A DNA stretch of 64,000 bases from NCBI GenBank assembly GCA_965248035.1, contig OZ252054.1:2232001-2296000 (forward strand), in the 5' to 3' direction. A program made the position numbers and the translations under genes. The notes under the pieces were generated by a model that did no database searches, was not told where the DNA came from, and saw only the letters and a program-made list of their open reading frames with translations. This document shows, piece by piece, positions 38,421 through 48,306 of the stretch (position 1 is its first letter; each line of letters starts with the position of its first letter). The DNA comes from BJGV01 sp964194745 (lineage in GTDB: Bacteria; Pseudomonadota; Gammaproteobacteria; Burkholderiales; Nitrosomonadaceae).

Positions 38421-38720
38421 TTAACTCTTTAACAAGTCGTACAACTTATCCCTGTATTCATCTAGCTTCTGATTGTCAGCCTGTAGATTATCTGTAATAT
38501 CGCCATTGAGCTTGGAAATACATAGATCATTAAGAGATCCTATCCCTTCCTGCAGTTGTCTCTGTACACCTTCCGATTTTAGTATAAGAAGTTTCTCAGA
38601 ATCAGTTTGTACAGTAGCGAACTTATCAAGAAGCCTAGAAATAGCAATGTAGTTAACCTTGCGACTATTCAGAAATTCTTGCAATTCCTCTAGAAGCACA
38701 ATTTTATTGTTAATATCCAT
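38421..38720 (-). CDS. Small alpha-helical hypothetical protein, 99 residues
   Basis: Begins MDINNKIVLLEELQEFLNSR at the ATG 38720; the open frame extends to 38822 but the upstream part is translated repeat (hairpin units at 38778-38838) and is not part of the gene. Almost entirely helical (LLDKFATVQTDSEKLLILKS, LQADNQKLDEYRDKLYDLLK). No family recognised. Confidence 0.6.
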   Translation of the reverse strand: MDINNKIVLLEELQEFLNSRKVNYIAISRLLDKFATVQTDSEKLLILKSEGVQRQLQEGIGSLNDLCISKLNGDITDNLQADNQKLDEYRDKLYDLLKS

Positions 38721-38777
38721 TTTTACTATAACGGATATTTGGACTGAAATACTAAGGTTAAGGATAACCGTGAACGC

Positions 38778-39014
38778 TTGCTTTGTGCTAAAAGCAGTCA
38801 TTAACGACCGGTTTGTGCCCAAAAAGCGGTCATTTGTGACAGGCTATATTTCCTAAAACAAATAATCGTATTTAGCTTCCAAAGTGGTCCAATAACAACC
38901 AATCACACTGGGGATATTATTGGGGGTATTTCAAAGAAATCGGGCCAGTTATTTCTTGGCTAATATTATGATTGGTAAGGTATTAGTAGGCTCTGATTCG
39001 ATTTCCGCCGCCCT
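38778..39014. repeat. Composite boundary repeat, nearly full length
   Basis: Two adjacent hairpin units, then AATCGTATTTAGCTTCCAAA, then GGTATTTCAAAGAAATCGGG, then GATTGGTAAGGTATTAGTAG, and a T-arm-like end GATTCGATTTCCGCCGCCC at about 38996-39013. Closest relative at 45486-45705. Confidence 0.65.
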
Positions 39015-39161
39015 ATGCTAAGTCACCCTGTTGCAGGGTAAACAACTGATAGCTGCTAGAAGATGCTTCACGCATCATGGCAAAGTCTGGGCCCTTATAA
39101 GTCTTGATCGAGTCCAGCTGGTTACAGGGAACGAATTTGGATGCCCATGAGTACCTGCAAT

Positions 39162-40820
39162 TCATCGAGCAGCAGTTTTGACCTTGGAATCAGGTATGTT
39201 TTGAGAATGATCTTGCGAATGAACTTTGCTGGTCGCTGCATCTTTAGAAAAATAGTTGCTTAGGTATTTATCGAAAGAGATCTCACTTGTTGTGTTTAAC
39301 CGTTTGTGTTCCTCAAGCGATGCTTTGACCTGTAAATCAAAATCTCTCTTTATCGAAGCATCCAGTGTGGCATGCTGAAAATGATGAGTGTATTCTTGGG
39401 ACTTCTGTAATACTAACTCAGTAATCGACAGCTTTTGGTCTCGCATTACCGACAGCATTCGTGCCGAAGAAGTTAATTCGGGATGACGAATAACTTCGAT
39501 CTGTTTGCGTAATGCCATGGTATATGGTTTATCGCTATTGCCATTATCCAGCACCTCACAGATCTCTTGCATTTCCTGGCATAGCATCAACGCCCAGTTC
39601 TGCAGGAGAATTTTCCGCCCATCATTTAATAATTTCAGCGATGGATCTCTTCCTTTGGTGGCCACGGACAACGCATTTTTTTGAATCTCTCCATATTGCT
39701 TCAAGTCATTATCGGGACTTTGCCGGAACAGACAGAGAAGGTTAAACGCTTCAAGAAACCGTACGGTTTCAATCGAAATTCCCGCTGGTTCAAAAATATC
39801 GACATCTAGAGATCGTATTTCAAGATATCGGATACCCCTGTATCTCAACGCCTGAAGCGGTCTCTCGTTAGGTTTCGTGGGTTGTTTCGGCCGTACTGAA
39901 GTGTAATATTCGTTCTCGATTTGCAGGAAATTGGTATTAAGTTGCCGGTATTGATCACCCGTCTTTGTGCCGACCGTTTCATAATCCAGATAAGGTGTCG
40001 ATGTCGCTCTGCTCAAGTCTCCTATGTAATCATCAAGGCTATTAAAGGAAATATGAAACATTGCCTGAACGGGGTTTACATAGCCGATCTCGCTCATCCT
40101 TAACGAAGTCGCATAAGGCTTGTAATAGGATGTTTCATCAAATTTCTCCAATGTATCGGAATAAGTAGAGTTGCGGCTATTGATGAAGCTTTTGCTGACT
40201 GCCGGGGACGAGCCGAATAAATAAAGAATGAGCCAGCCATACCGTTGCAAGTTTCTGATCATTTCCATATAGGCATTAGTCGTAAATGATTGCAGATCGC
40301 CGGTATGTTTCTTGAGATGCTGGTATTGCAACCAAAATGGTTCAGAAAGCGAGTAATTAAAATGGATTCCCGCAATGACTTGCATGCAACGGCCGTAACG
40401 GTAGCTTAAGCCCCGCCGATATATGTGCTTCATTTTCCCTACATTGGAGGAACCATACTTGGCAATAGGAATTGCCAAGTTTCGCAAATCGCCCACAGGC
40501 ATACTTGCGGCCAGCATCAATTCGCCACCGATGTTGGCACAGACGTATTTATGTAAGTCAGTCAGAAAGCCTATCATTTCGCTTTCATCTGATACTGCTG
40601 GCGTGATTAACTCCAATAACGCTTCCGAATAATCGGTGACTATATTCGGATGCGTCAACGCAGCACCTAATAGAATCGGATGAGGCGACAACGATATGGT
40701 TCCTTCCCGGGTAATTCTAAGGCCTTCCTTTTCGATACCTTTTAAGCCATGAATTAATAAAGGCTGGAGAGTTTTGTCGATAGATGGGGTGCGACGGGCA
40801 TGAGCAACAGTGTTAGACAT
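39162..40820 (-). CDS. gshA: Glutamate-cysteine ligase (gamma-glutamylcysteine synthetase)
   Basis: First enzyme of glutathione synthesis, cytoplasmic, ATP-dependent. Start placed at ATG 40820 (MSNTVAHARRTPSIDKTLQP) because a GAGGAAAAA ribosome-binding site lies just upstream; 552 residues. Family boxes of the E. coli-type enzyme: GIEKEGLRI near residue 45, DYSEALLELITP, HIYRRGLSYRYGR, IAGIHFNYS, and RYLEIRSLDVDIFEP. The start overlaps the end of a truncated UspA frame by 8 bp, so gshA translation may now depend on that remnant. Fully open frame. Confidence 0.93.
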   Translation of the reverse strand: MSNTVAHARRTPSIDKTLQPLLIHGLKGIEKEGLRITREGTISLSPHPILLGAALTHPNIVTDYSEALLELITPAVSDESEMIGFLTDLHKYVCANIGGELMLAASMPVGDLRNLAIPIAKYGSSNVGKMKHIYRRGLSYRYGRCMQVIAGIHFNYSLSEPFWLQYQHLKKHTGDLQSFTTNAYMEMIRNLQRYGWLILYLFGSSPAVSKSFINSRNSTYSDTLEKFDETSYYKPYATSLRMSEIGYVNPVQAMFHISFNSLDDYIGDLSRATSTPYLDYETVGTKTGDQYRQLNTNFLQIENEYYTSVRPKQPTKPNERPLQALRYRGIRYLEIRSLDVDIFEPAGISIETVRFLEAFNLLCLFRQSPDNDLKQYGEIQKNALSVATKGRDPSLKLLNDGRKILLQNWALMLCQEMQEICEVLDNGNSDKPYTMALRKQIEVIRHPELTSSARMLSVMRDQKLSITELVLQKSQEYTHHFQHATLDASIKRDFDLQVKASLEEHKRLNTTSEISFDKYLSNYFSKDAATSKVHSQDHSQNIPDSKVKTAAR

Positions 40821-41055
40821 TTTTTCCTCGTTGTCGGGATTCTTCAAAGCCTTCAACAAACCCGTCAAATCCTCTTGGCCCTACAGGCGCTAAGTAATAG
40901 TGGGGTGGAACATTCCACGCGCTTGTATTAAATACGTGCAGAGCTTTGAGTCCTACTTTGTAGGTTTGGGCCAACTGTAGAGCATAGTAACCGGCTTCTT
41001 TAGAAATGTCTGAAAAGTCGGTAGCCAGGAGGATTTTTTTGAAGAGTGTTTGCAC
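40813..41055 (-). pseudogene. Truncated universal stress protein (first half of a UspA domain)
   Basis: 80 codons. MQTLFKKILLATDFSDISKEAGY is a standard UspA N-terminus with the ATP-contacting Asp; homology runs to about EESRQRGK and then ends at the gshA start, leaving out the second half including the G-rich ATP loop. The stop lies 5 codons after the gshA ribosome-binding site. Either a fusion scar or a short coupled leader for gshA. Confidence 0.7.
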
Positions 41056-41204
41056 GGTGTTTTCCTTACTGTATTACACATACATGTATGACAAATACTG
41101 ACAAATTAATTCACAAATAGTTATGAAATCTCACAACGCTTTCAGGTATGCTAGTATTACAAAATTTTAAGATGCAACTCACTCAGTTTATGCAATATAT
41201 GAAT

Positions 41205-41335
41205 GATCATTTTGGGTCGAAATCGGACATTTGGCAAAGTCTGCTTTGTCCAATAACAGCCGATCATTCTGGGGCATTTTTGGGAATATTTCAAAGAAAT
41301 TGGAGCAGTCATTTCTTTGGTTTTTTGTTGTCTGG
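41205..41335. repeat. Composite repeat, partial
   Basis: GATCATTTTGGGTCGAAATC and GGACATTTGG form the hairpin; then CCAATAACAGCCGATCATTC and ATTTCAAAGAAATTGGAGCA. The T-arm-like end is missing. Confidence 0.6.
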
Positions 41336-41366
41336 TCGGTAGTTGTCTACATTGTTGTTTGTCACT

Positions 41367-41774
41367 TCAAAATTTTTCATTGTCAGGCACATCAAGATTG
41401 TTGATTTTCGTTTTCCCGAGCATCTTAAGTAAAAGGTTGCGGAATAATCGTAAAACTGGATAGAGCCATGAGGATACTGACTTAGATTTAAAGATCCAAT
41501 AGTTAATACGATTGAGCAGACCTGAACGACTACTAATTAAGGCAAGCGCGTGCATTGCATCGGAGCCATAGTAAAGCTGGCCCTCCATTTTCAACACCAT
41601 CCCTTGATCTATATCTAGTCCTCGTGCAGTAATCTCGTCCAAGACCTCACTCTTCTCACGCGCATCGATAATCTTCAAATCACCAACAGTCTCACGAATT
41701 CTAATGATCTGGCAGTATGCATTGCAGGCTGGGCACTCCTTATCGTACACCAACAATATTTCTGGTCTGCTCAT
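41367..41774 (-). CDS. DCC-family (DUF393) thiol-disulfide oxidoreductase-like protein
   Basis: 135 residues. The family signature DxxCPxC is present as YDKECPACNAYC (Asp11, Cys14, Cys17), followed by a thioredoxin-like pattern (LKIIDAREK, GLDIDQGMVLKMEGQLYYG). Such proteins are predicted redox enzymes in the cytoplasm or at the membrane; the partner is unknown. Stand-alone cassette. Confidence 0.82.
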   Translation of the reverse strand: MSRPEILLVYDKECPACNAYCQIIRIRETVGDLKIIDAREKSEVLDEITARGLDIDQGMVLKMEGQLYYGSDAMHALALISSRSGLLNRINYWIFKSKSVSSWLYPVLRLFRNLLLKMLGKTKINNLDVPDNEKF

Positions 41775-42112
41775 TGCATAACTCTTTAGCTTAGTATTTG
41801 TCTATAGGGAGATTCAGACTTTGTTGCTCAGTGAGGCCATTGAAAATGTTCAACTAACTCTGCAGTTTTCCCGACCAAAGCCATCGAAAGATTTTTTGGT
41901 GAATGGTATTGATCCCAGTCTCGTGCTCCGGAAAATTAACGTAGTCTGTCGTGTAGTGAAATCAGTTCATTATTCAAACCTAATCCTTTTCATTATTATT
42001 GAAAAAAGCGTAAAGTTTACCAAAATGTCGTATAGGTTACTTACATAGTAGAACTTTATATTTAATAAGATTAAACGTCCACCTATTATTTGTTTGCGAC
42101 GGACTCGTTATA
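41775..42112. other. 338-bp spacer without a supported gene
   Basis: A 75-codon frame (41821-42048, TTG start) resembles nothing and lacks a ribosome-binding site, so I do not call it. AT-rich sequence just before 42113 probably carries the promoter of the lipoprotein gene. Confidence 0.45.
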
Positions 42113-42604
42113 ATGAAGAACGTATTATTTGCTTTGCAAATAACAGTTTTATTAGTCGGGTGTGCCACAGGCCATCTGGTTCAGGTAAGTGACACCCAAA
42201 CACTAAGGCCAAAAATTATAGCTCTTGATGCTCCTAGGGCACCGTGGGTGATCGAAATTAAGAACCATCTTAAGACTAAGGGATTCAAAGTTCTCCGTTG
42301 GAGTACAAGAACTCGTGTAACAGAACAAACAGCAAGTAACCACGTTGAGCAGTTTAATGAGGCTGAAGCGAGATATGTTCTAGTAATAGAAGGTTTCGCA
42401 CCTTATGATTGGGCAAAGAGGTGGGCAGGGAAGTGTATTGAGGGTTGCTACAATTTCGGCCATATCAGTGCAGACTTAGTAGATACCGTAACAAACGAAA
42501 CTATTCTCAACGTAACTGATTCTGGTTATTCTGAGAAATGTTACCCCATGAGTGGAACAATATTTTCTGATATTGCAAATGCGGTTAATGATGCTTGGGA
42601 CTGA
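42113..42604 (+). CDS. Small lipoprotein of unknown function
   Basis: 163 residues. MKNVLFALQITVLLVGC is a lipoprotein signal with lipobox LVGC and Ala-Thr after the Cys, so outer-membrane sorting is expected. The mature part has an alpha/beta pattern (PWVIEIKNHLKTKGFKVL, RYVLVIEGFAPYDW) and four extra Cys/Trp-rich positions (GKCIEGCYNFG, SEKCYPMSG). No family recognised. Single-gene cassette. Confidence 0.75.
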   Translation: MKNVLFALQITVLLVGCATGHLVQVSDTQTLRPKIIALDAPRAPWVIEIKNHLKTKGFKVLRWSTRTRVTEQTASNHVEQFNEAEARYVLVIEGFAPYDWAKRWAGKCIEGCYNFGHISADLVDTVTNETILNVTDSGYSEKCYPMSGTIFSDIANAVNDAWD

Positions 42605-42689
42605 CTGCATTTAACTTTAACAAGTCGTTCAAGATCAACGTCGCCCTTGGGTTGAACGGTAGGTTTTCCTAGGAGGCGCAATGAATACA

Positions 42690-43046
42690 TCAGAATGCTA
42701 CACATTTTTCCCGCTCAGCAACGGTCTTAATATAGTCGCCCATGGTCTTGATCACAGCTGCGGAAATGAGGTCGCCTTCCTCAATCTTTCTTGCTGTGGC
42801 ACAAGCACCGCACACCCATATAGGAATGACGGTAGACACGATGGCCGTTATTATTTCCCTTAACGGCGTTAAATTTACACCTATTACATAATCGCCGATT
42901 CCAGAACGAGCCAGTGTTACTGCCTCATTCCAAAGGAAAAGAACTACATCGTGGCCTTGCTCCTGTGCGGTTTTTGCGGCCATAAAAGGGAGCGTTGCCA
43001 TGGTTGGGTTGTCTGTTCCATAGCTTCCAGAGATAATGAATTTCAT
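42690..43046 (-). CDS. DsrE/F-like sulfur-relay family protein
   Basis: 118 residues from the ATG at 43046 (MKFIISGSYGTDNPTMATLP); the frame is open to 43100 but the upstream residues do not fit the family. DsrE-fold features: ATLPFMAAKTAQEQGHDVVLF and a conserved Cys region IWVCGACATARKIEEGD, the place of the catalytic Cys in TusD/DsrE. These proteins carry persulfide sulfur or act in related redox tasks. Start has AAGGAT about 8 bp upstream. Confidence 0.82.
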   Translation of the reverse strand: MKFIISGSYGTDNPTMATLPFMAAKTAQEQGHDVVLFLWNEAVTLARSGIGDYVIGVNLTPLREIITAIVSTVIPIWVCGACATARKIEEGDLISAAVIKTMGDYIKTVAEREKCVAF

Positions 43047-43158
43047 GGCAAGTATCCTTATGTGGGTAGTTGGCAAAATGGTAATTGTTAAACGCGACAC
43101 ATCTGATACGAAGATCTAGCAAAGATTGTCCCATAACTATGAGGTGATTGCATGCCAC

Positions 43159-43245
43159 GGGGCAAATTTGGGTGCAACACTGAAACTTTAGAATGAGTAG
43201 GGCGGCTATTAATAACCTTTCAACTGATTATTCTATTCCTGCCGC
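43159..43245 (+). repeat. Boundary repeat, relative of 28030-28125
   Basis: GGGGCAAATTTGGGTGCAAC at the left and TTATTCTATTCCTGCCGCC at the right, with a shared TTAATAACCTTTCAACTG core. Located between the DsrE-like gene and the SDR gene. Confidence 0.6.
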
Positions 43246-43353
43246 CAAGGAGATGATCGTTTTACCTTCTTCTATTCTTGGCCGTTGCTTTGCTTGGAGC
43301 GACGGAAATCTGTAGAAAAAGAAACGAATACCAATCATTGAGGGGACAAAATT

Positions 43354-44169
43354 ATGACTCAGAGAGTTGCATTGGTTACCGGGGCATCCAGCGGTATCGG
43401 AAAAGCTACGGCTGAACTTCTTGCCAAGAACAACTATTATGTGTTTGCTATGGCACGACGCATGGATAGGCTTGAACAGATGCGTTCCGATCACATTGAA
43501 CCAATATATCTGGATGTTACCGATGCAGGAGCCATACGGGCTTCAGTGGACCACGTCATATCAACCAAGGGCCGGATTGACGTGCTAGTGAACAACGCAG
43601 GTTTCGGTCAGTTGGGTGCGATTGAATGTGTTTCAATGGAAGCCGCTCATCAGCAGTTCGAAGTCAACGTGTTTGGTTATGCGCGCTTCATGCAAGCAGT
43701 ATTACCGCATATGCGGGAGCAGAAATCAGGGAGCATTGTCAATATTGCCTCGACCATGGGGAGGATAACAATTCCGGGTTTCGGGTGGTATGCTGCTTCC
43801 AAGCATGCCGTAGAGGCGCTGTCCGAAGCCCTGCGTGGTGAAGTACTGGAGTTTGGAATCAACGTTGTGGTTATTGCACCTGGCCTGATCAAGACTGAAT
43901 TTACCGCAAAGGAGTTTGAATTACTCAATACTGTTGCACATCCGCCCATTTATAAGAAACTTCTTGATGGTCTTCACCATCTTCTAGCTGGCGAGCCTAA
44001 AGCACCAAGCCCGGAAATTATCGCAAAAGCGGCACTCCATGCAGTTAGAACATCAATGCCTCCCATACGGCATGCGCTACCTGCAGATTCCAAAATGGCC
44101 GTTATAGTCAGATGGTTGCTAGGCGAACGTATCTTTGCGTGGGCAATTCGGCGTAAAATGAAAATTTAA
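43354..44169 (+). CDS. Short-chain dehydrogenase/reductase
   Basis: 271 residues, classical SDR length. Cofactor loop TGASSGIG at residues 9-16, NNAG motif (VNNAGFGQLG), catalytic Ser in VNIASTMG, and the YxxxK pair in GWYAASKHAVEAL. ARRMDRLEQ after the second strand, with Arg residues, suggests NADP(H) preference. Substrate unknown; residues after the active site (VIAPGLIKTEFTAKEFE) follow the usual pattern. Cytoplasmic, stand-alone cassette. Confidence 0.9.
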   Translation: MTQRVALVTGASSGIGKATAELLAKNNYYVFAMARRMDRLEQMRSDHIEPIYLDVTDAGAIRASVDHVISTKGRIDVLVNNAGFGQLGAIECVSMEAAHQQFEVNVFGYARFMQAVLPHMREQKSGSIVNIASTMGRITIPGFGWYAASKHAVEALSEALRGEVLEFGINVVVIAPGLIKTEFTAKEFELLNTVAHPPIYKKLLDGLHHLLAGEPKAPSPEIIAKAALHAVRTSMPPIRHALPADSKMAVIVRWLLGERIFAWAIRRKMKI

Positions 44170-44353
44170 GGATTCCAGCAGGCTCCGCGGCAATACTAGC
44201 TAATCATTCTTCATCATAAGTACTTGCCATTCACGAAAATCTACTTTGTGCCAGAAGAGAACATTCATATTTGCCCATGACCTTGGTAAGGATTTAGGTT
44301 CAATACGGTCGATTTTCTGGTGTTCACGGGCGATCTATTTCATTTGTAATCTT

Positions 44354-45265
44354 CTAATTGCTCGCTTGACTATTTAGCGCGGTTTTAAGGACTTTGGCCA
44401 AATCACTTACAGAGCCAGTGCCCCAATAATGCTAGAAAACGATCTTGTGTGATTCTCCGGTCATGTGGTGATGAATCGCGGTGATGAAAATGCCCTTACT
44501 ACGTAAGGCTTTTAATACGTCTTGTAATTCTGACTCAAGCATGGCGAAGTCGCCATCCACGACGGCATTTTTATTACTGCCTGCAAATGCCGCCCACGTA
44601 TTAATGCCCATTGTCTTACCGGCATCATGCTTAGCCATCACGGTCGTACGACCTATGACCACTTTGTAAACTTCACCGGCCTTCTCGACTGGAATGCCAA
44701 TGATCGTTTCGATCGCTTGCGGATCAAGTGAAGTCTTGCTGGCGACGAATGGCGTATGGAGCACAAGAGTCTTGTCGCCGCTGGTGTTTTTTATTTCCAG
44801 AAAGATTTTACTCACGCCCATCGCAAGCTTTTCCAGATTGCCCATACCGCCTATGTGCATGAACATCACCTTCGGCGTGTCCCAAAGGAAATGGTTGTGC
44901 AAGGCGGTGACTTCGATGCCGTTGTTCAGCGCTATACTCAACACCGTATTAACCTGCTGTTCCTGCAACACCATGTCGCCCATAACCATAACCTGATCAC
45001 CTGCCGATTTGAAGGCCGCCCACGAAGTAAGTCCCATCGGGGGAATCATTTTGACGCCGGCTACGGTCACGGCAAGATCGGTTCGTGGAACGCTGATCTT
45101 AAAAACGTTCTCGGCGGTATCCAATTTGCCTTTAACGCCAGTCAAATTCTCTATCTTAATCGTATCCAGCGAGTTCAGATGGCTTTGCTCCTGCTGAGCA
45201 AAACAATGGTTGGTGACTAGAGCACACAACAGCATGGAAGCCTGATACCAACGAATCGTGTTCAT
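44354..45265 (-). pseudogene. DUF1259-type periplasmic protein with an in-frame TAG near its end
   Basis: Start ATG at 45265 (MNTIRWYQASMLLCALVTNH) gives a signal peptide ending CFAQQ. Two DUF1259-type halves follow: GLTSWAAFKSAGDQVMVMGD with ALHNHFLWDTPKVMFMH, and GINTWAAFAGSNKNAVVDGD with AIHHHMTGESHKIVF. At that point a TAG (44432-44434) interrupts; the same frame continues HYWGTGSVSDLAKVLKTALN and ends at a TAG at 44354-44356. The family normally reads IVFLHYWG, so Leu to TAG is a single-base nonsense mutation removing the last 25 residues. Probably still folds partly. Confidence 0.8.
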
Positions 45266-45485
45266 AAGAAAACTCCTACTTGTTCGAGCCATGGTTTGAT
45301 GAAAGTGAATAAAAAACCCGCTGTACAGCAGACAGCGATCACCGGGATTATACCGACTTTGAAGCACAACAAAGCCAGCAACGTAGAGGCATTAACAAAA
45401 GTTTCTTCACGTTTTCCCCGTCACTTTACAGGCTGGGCAAGATGTAGATTTCCGAAGTGTATTTTGTTTAATTTTCCAGTGACAT

Positions 45486-45740
45486 TGTGTCGAATCTCCG
45501 CTTTGGGTCGTTAGCAGTCATTCACAAAAGTCTGCCTTGTCCAAAAACAGACGATCGCATTTAGCTTCCAAAGCAATCCGATAATAGCCAATCATTCTGG
45601 GGGTATTATTGGGGGTACGTCAAAGAAATCGCGCCAGCTATTTATTGTCTAGTACTATGATTGGTAAAGTATTAATAGCTATGGGTTCGATTCCCGTCGC
45701 CACTTGGTTTCTGATTTGTGCCAAAAGCGGACATTCATTC
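45486..45740. repeat. Composite boundary repeat, most complete copy
   Basis: Order of blocks: hairpin (TCCGCTTTGGGTCG loop), CGCATTTAGCTTCCAAAGC, GGGGGTATTATTGGGGGTAC, CAAAGAAATCGCGCCAGC, GATTGGTAAAGTATTAATAG, GGGTTCGATTCCCGTCGCC (T-arm-like, about 45682-45704), then a second hairpin half TTTGTGCCAAAAGCGGACAT. Useful as the reference copy for the family. Confidence 0.7.
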
Positions 45741-45784
45741 ATCTCTTGCAAAGTCCTGATAGCAATCGAGACCACCGTTGCCTT

Positions 45785-46996
45785 TCAGGCGCTGACGGTT
45801 TCGATCCTCAGATCGCCTTCAAGGGTTCGGTGAACAGGGCAGCGGTTGGCAATCTCTATCAGCCGCTCACGTTGGCCCTCATCGAGCGGTCCTGACAACT
45901 TGATTGCCCGTGTAATCACTTCAACTTTGCTGTTGGCATCCTCGCAATTCTCACAGTCAGCACCGTGCTGGCGTGTGTGCTCGAGCTCGACATGGACATC
46001 TTCGAGTGGCCAGCCCTTGCGGTTCGCATACATGCGTATGGTCATCGATGTGCAAGTGCCCAGGGCGGCGAGCAGATGTTCATAAGGATCAGGGCCCAGA
46101 TCATCGCCACCCACTCGCTTCGGTTCATCGGCCAGCCATTGATGGTTGTCACTTGAAACATCGCGCAGAAACTTGTGGTTTCCTTCGCTTACTCTAATCT
46201 CACCTTTTTCAACACTTGGCTGTGTTGCAGTTTCTTGAACGATATAGCGAGATGCCCAGGCTGAAATGGTATTGGCAACGTACTGAGCATCTCCTACCTT
46301 GCTCAAGAGATGGTCGGCACCGTCTAGCGTGATAAAGCTCTTGGGATGTTTGGCCGCGGTGAATATCAGCCCGGCCTGCTCGATCGACACAGTATCGTCA
46401 AGCGGTGAATGGAAGACAAGCAACGCCTTACGAAGCCTACTAAGACGGTTCTCAGTTGACTGCGCCTTCAAGTCGGCAACGAACTGTCTTTTGATGTGAA
46501 AGCGCCGCCCCGCGAGGTCCACCTCAGCACCACCTTCGGCTTCGATTTTCTCAACGTCTTGGGCAAACAGCTTCATGACATGATCCGCTGTCGCCGGCGA
46601 TCCTATGGATACGACCGCCTTGCATTCCGGGATGTCACCGGCCGCGTTGAGTACGGCAGTGCCACCCAAGCTGTGACCGACCAAAAGTTGCGGAGCGGTG
46701 TAATTATCTCTAAGGAACTGCGCCGCCGATAATAAATCTTCGATATTGCTGCTGAAATTCGTGTTGGCAAAATCGCCGTCCGAACTGCCAAGGCCGGTAA
46801 AGTCGAAACGCAGTACACCAATATTGTTAGTGGCTAAGGTGCGCGCAATTCGCGATGCAGCCGCAACGTCTTTGCCGCAAGTGAAGCAATGGGCAAATAG
46901 GGCGAAGGTATTTGTAGGTCGATCAGGCAGCTCAAGCGCTGCGGCTAATTTAATACCTGACTTGTTCTCAAAGATGATGCGCTCTTTTGTTGGCAT
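45785..46996 (-). CDS. Fused alpha/beta-hydrolase and OsmC-family protein
   Basis: 403 residues, two domains. Residues 1-255 are a hydrolase with FALFAHCFTCGKD (oxyanion region), nucleophile elbow VGHSLGGTAVL, FHSPLDDTVSIEQAG (acid) and DGADHLLS (His). Residues 270-403 are OsmC/YhfA-like: GGDDLGPDPYEHLLAALGTC with the peroxidatic-type Cys, and NRCPVHRTLEGDLRIET with the second Cys. The fusion is a known arrangement; OsmC parts reduce organic peroxides. Cytoplasmic, stand-alone cassette. Confidence 0.92.
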   Translation of the reverse strand: MPTKERIIFENKSGIKLAAALELPDRPTNTFALFAHCFTCGKDVAAASRIARTLATNNIGVLRFDFTGLGSSDGDFANTNFSSNIEDLLSAAQFLRDNYTAPQLLVGHSLGGTAVLNAAGDIPECKAVVSIGSPATADHVMKLFAQDVEKIEAEGGAEVDLAGRRFHIKRQFVADLKAQSTENRLSRLRKALLVFHSPLDDTVSIEQAGLIFTAAKHPKSFITLDGADHLLSKVGDAQYVANTISAWASRYIVQETATQPSVEKGEIRVSEGNHKFLRDVSSDNHQWLADEPKRVGGDDLGPDPYEHLLAALGTCTSMTIRMYANRKGWPLEDVHVELEHTRQHGADCENCEDANSKVEVITRAIKLSGPLDEGQRERLIEIANRCPVHRTLEGDLRIETVSA

Positions 46997-47412
46997 AGCT
47001 ATTTTCCGTCTTCGATTAAGGGGCGGTTTGTTGTCAGACAGGATAGAAAGGTATTGATCTTTTCTATGCTCTGCTGGTCCAACAAATTTTAATTGTAGTA
47101 CGTTTTTCTAGAATAGGGGATTAATACGAAGGGTAATATTTCCTGACAGAGAAATAGGATCACAGTTGATTTACTGAATATCCGTTATGGGTAGAAACTC
47201 GCTCTTCGCTAATAGCTACTTTGCGCTAATAGCTGTTACTCAAATAAATCATCATTGCAGGTTCGGCTTACTATATTTAGCAGTGTAATATAGCTAAACT
47301 CTATTCGTCGGTATTATGTATACACTGACAGATGGAGTATGAGGACATAAATGGACTTGGGCGTTGCACCTTGAAATTAATTCTTACCAAATAAAACAAC
47401 TGGCAGGGAGCC
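46997..47412. other. 416-bp spacer
   Basis: No supported ORF. A degenerate hairpin unit at about 47178-47215 (GAATATCCGTTATGGGTAGA). The region before 47413 contains CAGGGAG, a good ribosome-binding site for the helicase gene. Confidence 0.5.
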
Positions 47413-48126
47413 ATGGCAATAGGACAAGAACGTACGCTGGCCCTCATTGAGTACACCCAACAAACCGCCTTAATGCGAGATAAGCCAACGTCCAATGTTA
47501 TGGCTCACATGTTTCATCGGCACGAGAACAGCATTGCAGGACTTCCAGGAGTACACCTAAATGTTTCTCTTGAAGACAGAGAAGACGAAGTTTGGCTCGT
47601 AGTAAACAGACTGCATGAAACCAAACCACCAGAACCTACAAGCAATTTCCTTAAGGCTTGGATAAAACTAGCTAATACACCTTTTGAGGAACCCGAACTT
47701 AAGCCCCATATTGAGATCCAGGAACTAATCGACCTCGGCTTAGAGGTGCTTCCTGATCTAGATAGTGATATTCAGGATTCAGCGTCTTTCGATCCAAAAC
47801 AGCTAGTTTTTTTAGATACTTTTGAAAATCTAGATGAGGTTAAAACTCAGCTAAATATTTACGTTAATAATCTCTGGTCTCCATGGGCTATTAATGAAAA
47901 AAGTCGACGAGAGTCCATTAGCCTCTACGCAACATTGTTTACCCTCAAACAACAACTTGAGGGCTCAATCGTAGAATCTCAACTTGAACTGGTATGGGAA
48001 ATCGGTATCGCTGTATGGAAAATGGGAGATGTTTCCGTAAGCTATCCGTTGGTATCCAGGCTAATTGAGCTTTCTTTCAACGAACTTACGATGGACATTG
48101 TGGTAAGGCCTCGTAATATTGGGGAA

Positions 48127-48306
48127 TTATATACTTAAATCCGCAGAAATATATTGACATTCAGGCCTTTTCTCAAACCTGAACACATCCCTTAATTGCT
48201 TGTTTATAGGATGTTCACTGCAGTTTCTTAAGGGCTTGTCTGACTTTCTGACAAGAATACTTTTCGCAATTTCCTTTACTTCCTTCTCGGTTGGTCTGTG
48301 CTTCAT
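48127..48306 (-). CDS. 59-residue peptide, last cargo gene of IS element 3
   Basis: ATG overlaps the endonuclease stop (ATGA, 48303-48306). Begins MKHRPTEKEVKEIAKSILV, basic and helical, and its last third (CQYISADLSI) is encoded by the terminal repeat itself, stopping 5 bp from the element's end. No family recognised. Equivalent in position to the 48- and 53-codon ORFs of elements 2 and 4. Confidence 0.6.
   Translation of the reverse strand: MKHRPTEKEVKEIAKSILVRKSDKPLRNCSEHPINKQLRDVFRFEKRPECQYISADLSI

Noticed and set aside
41821..42048. 75-codon frame after the DCC-family gene
   Set aside because: TTG start, no ribosome-binding site, no family pattern or neighbour support.
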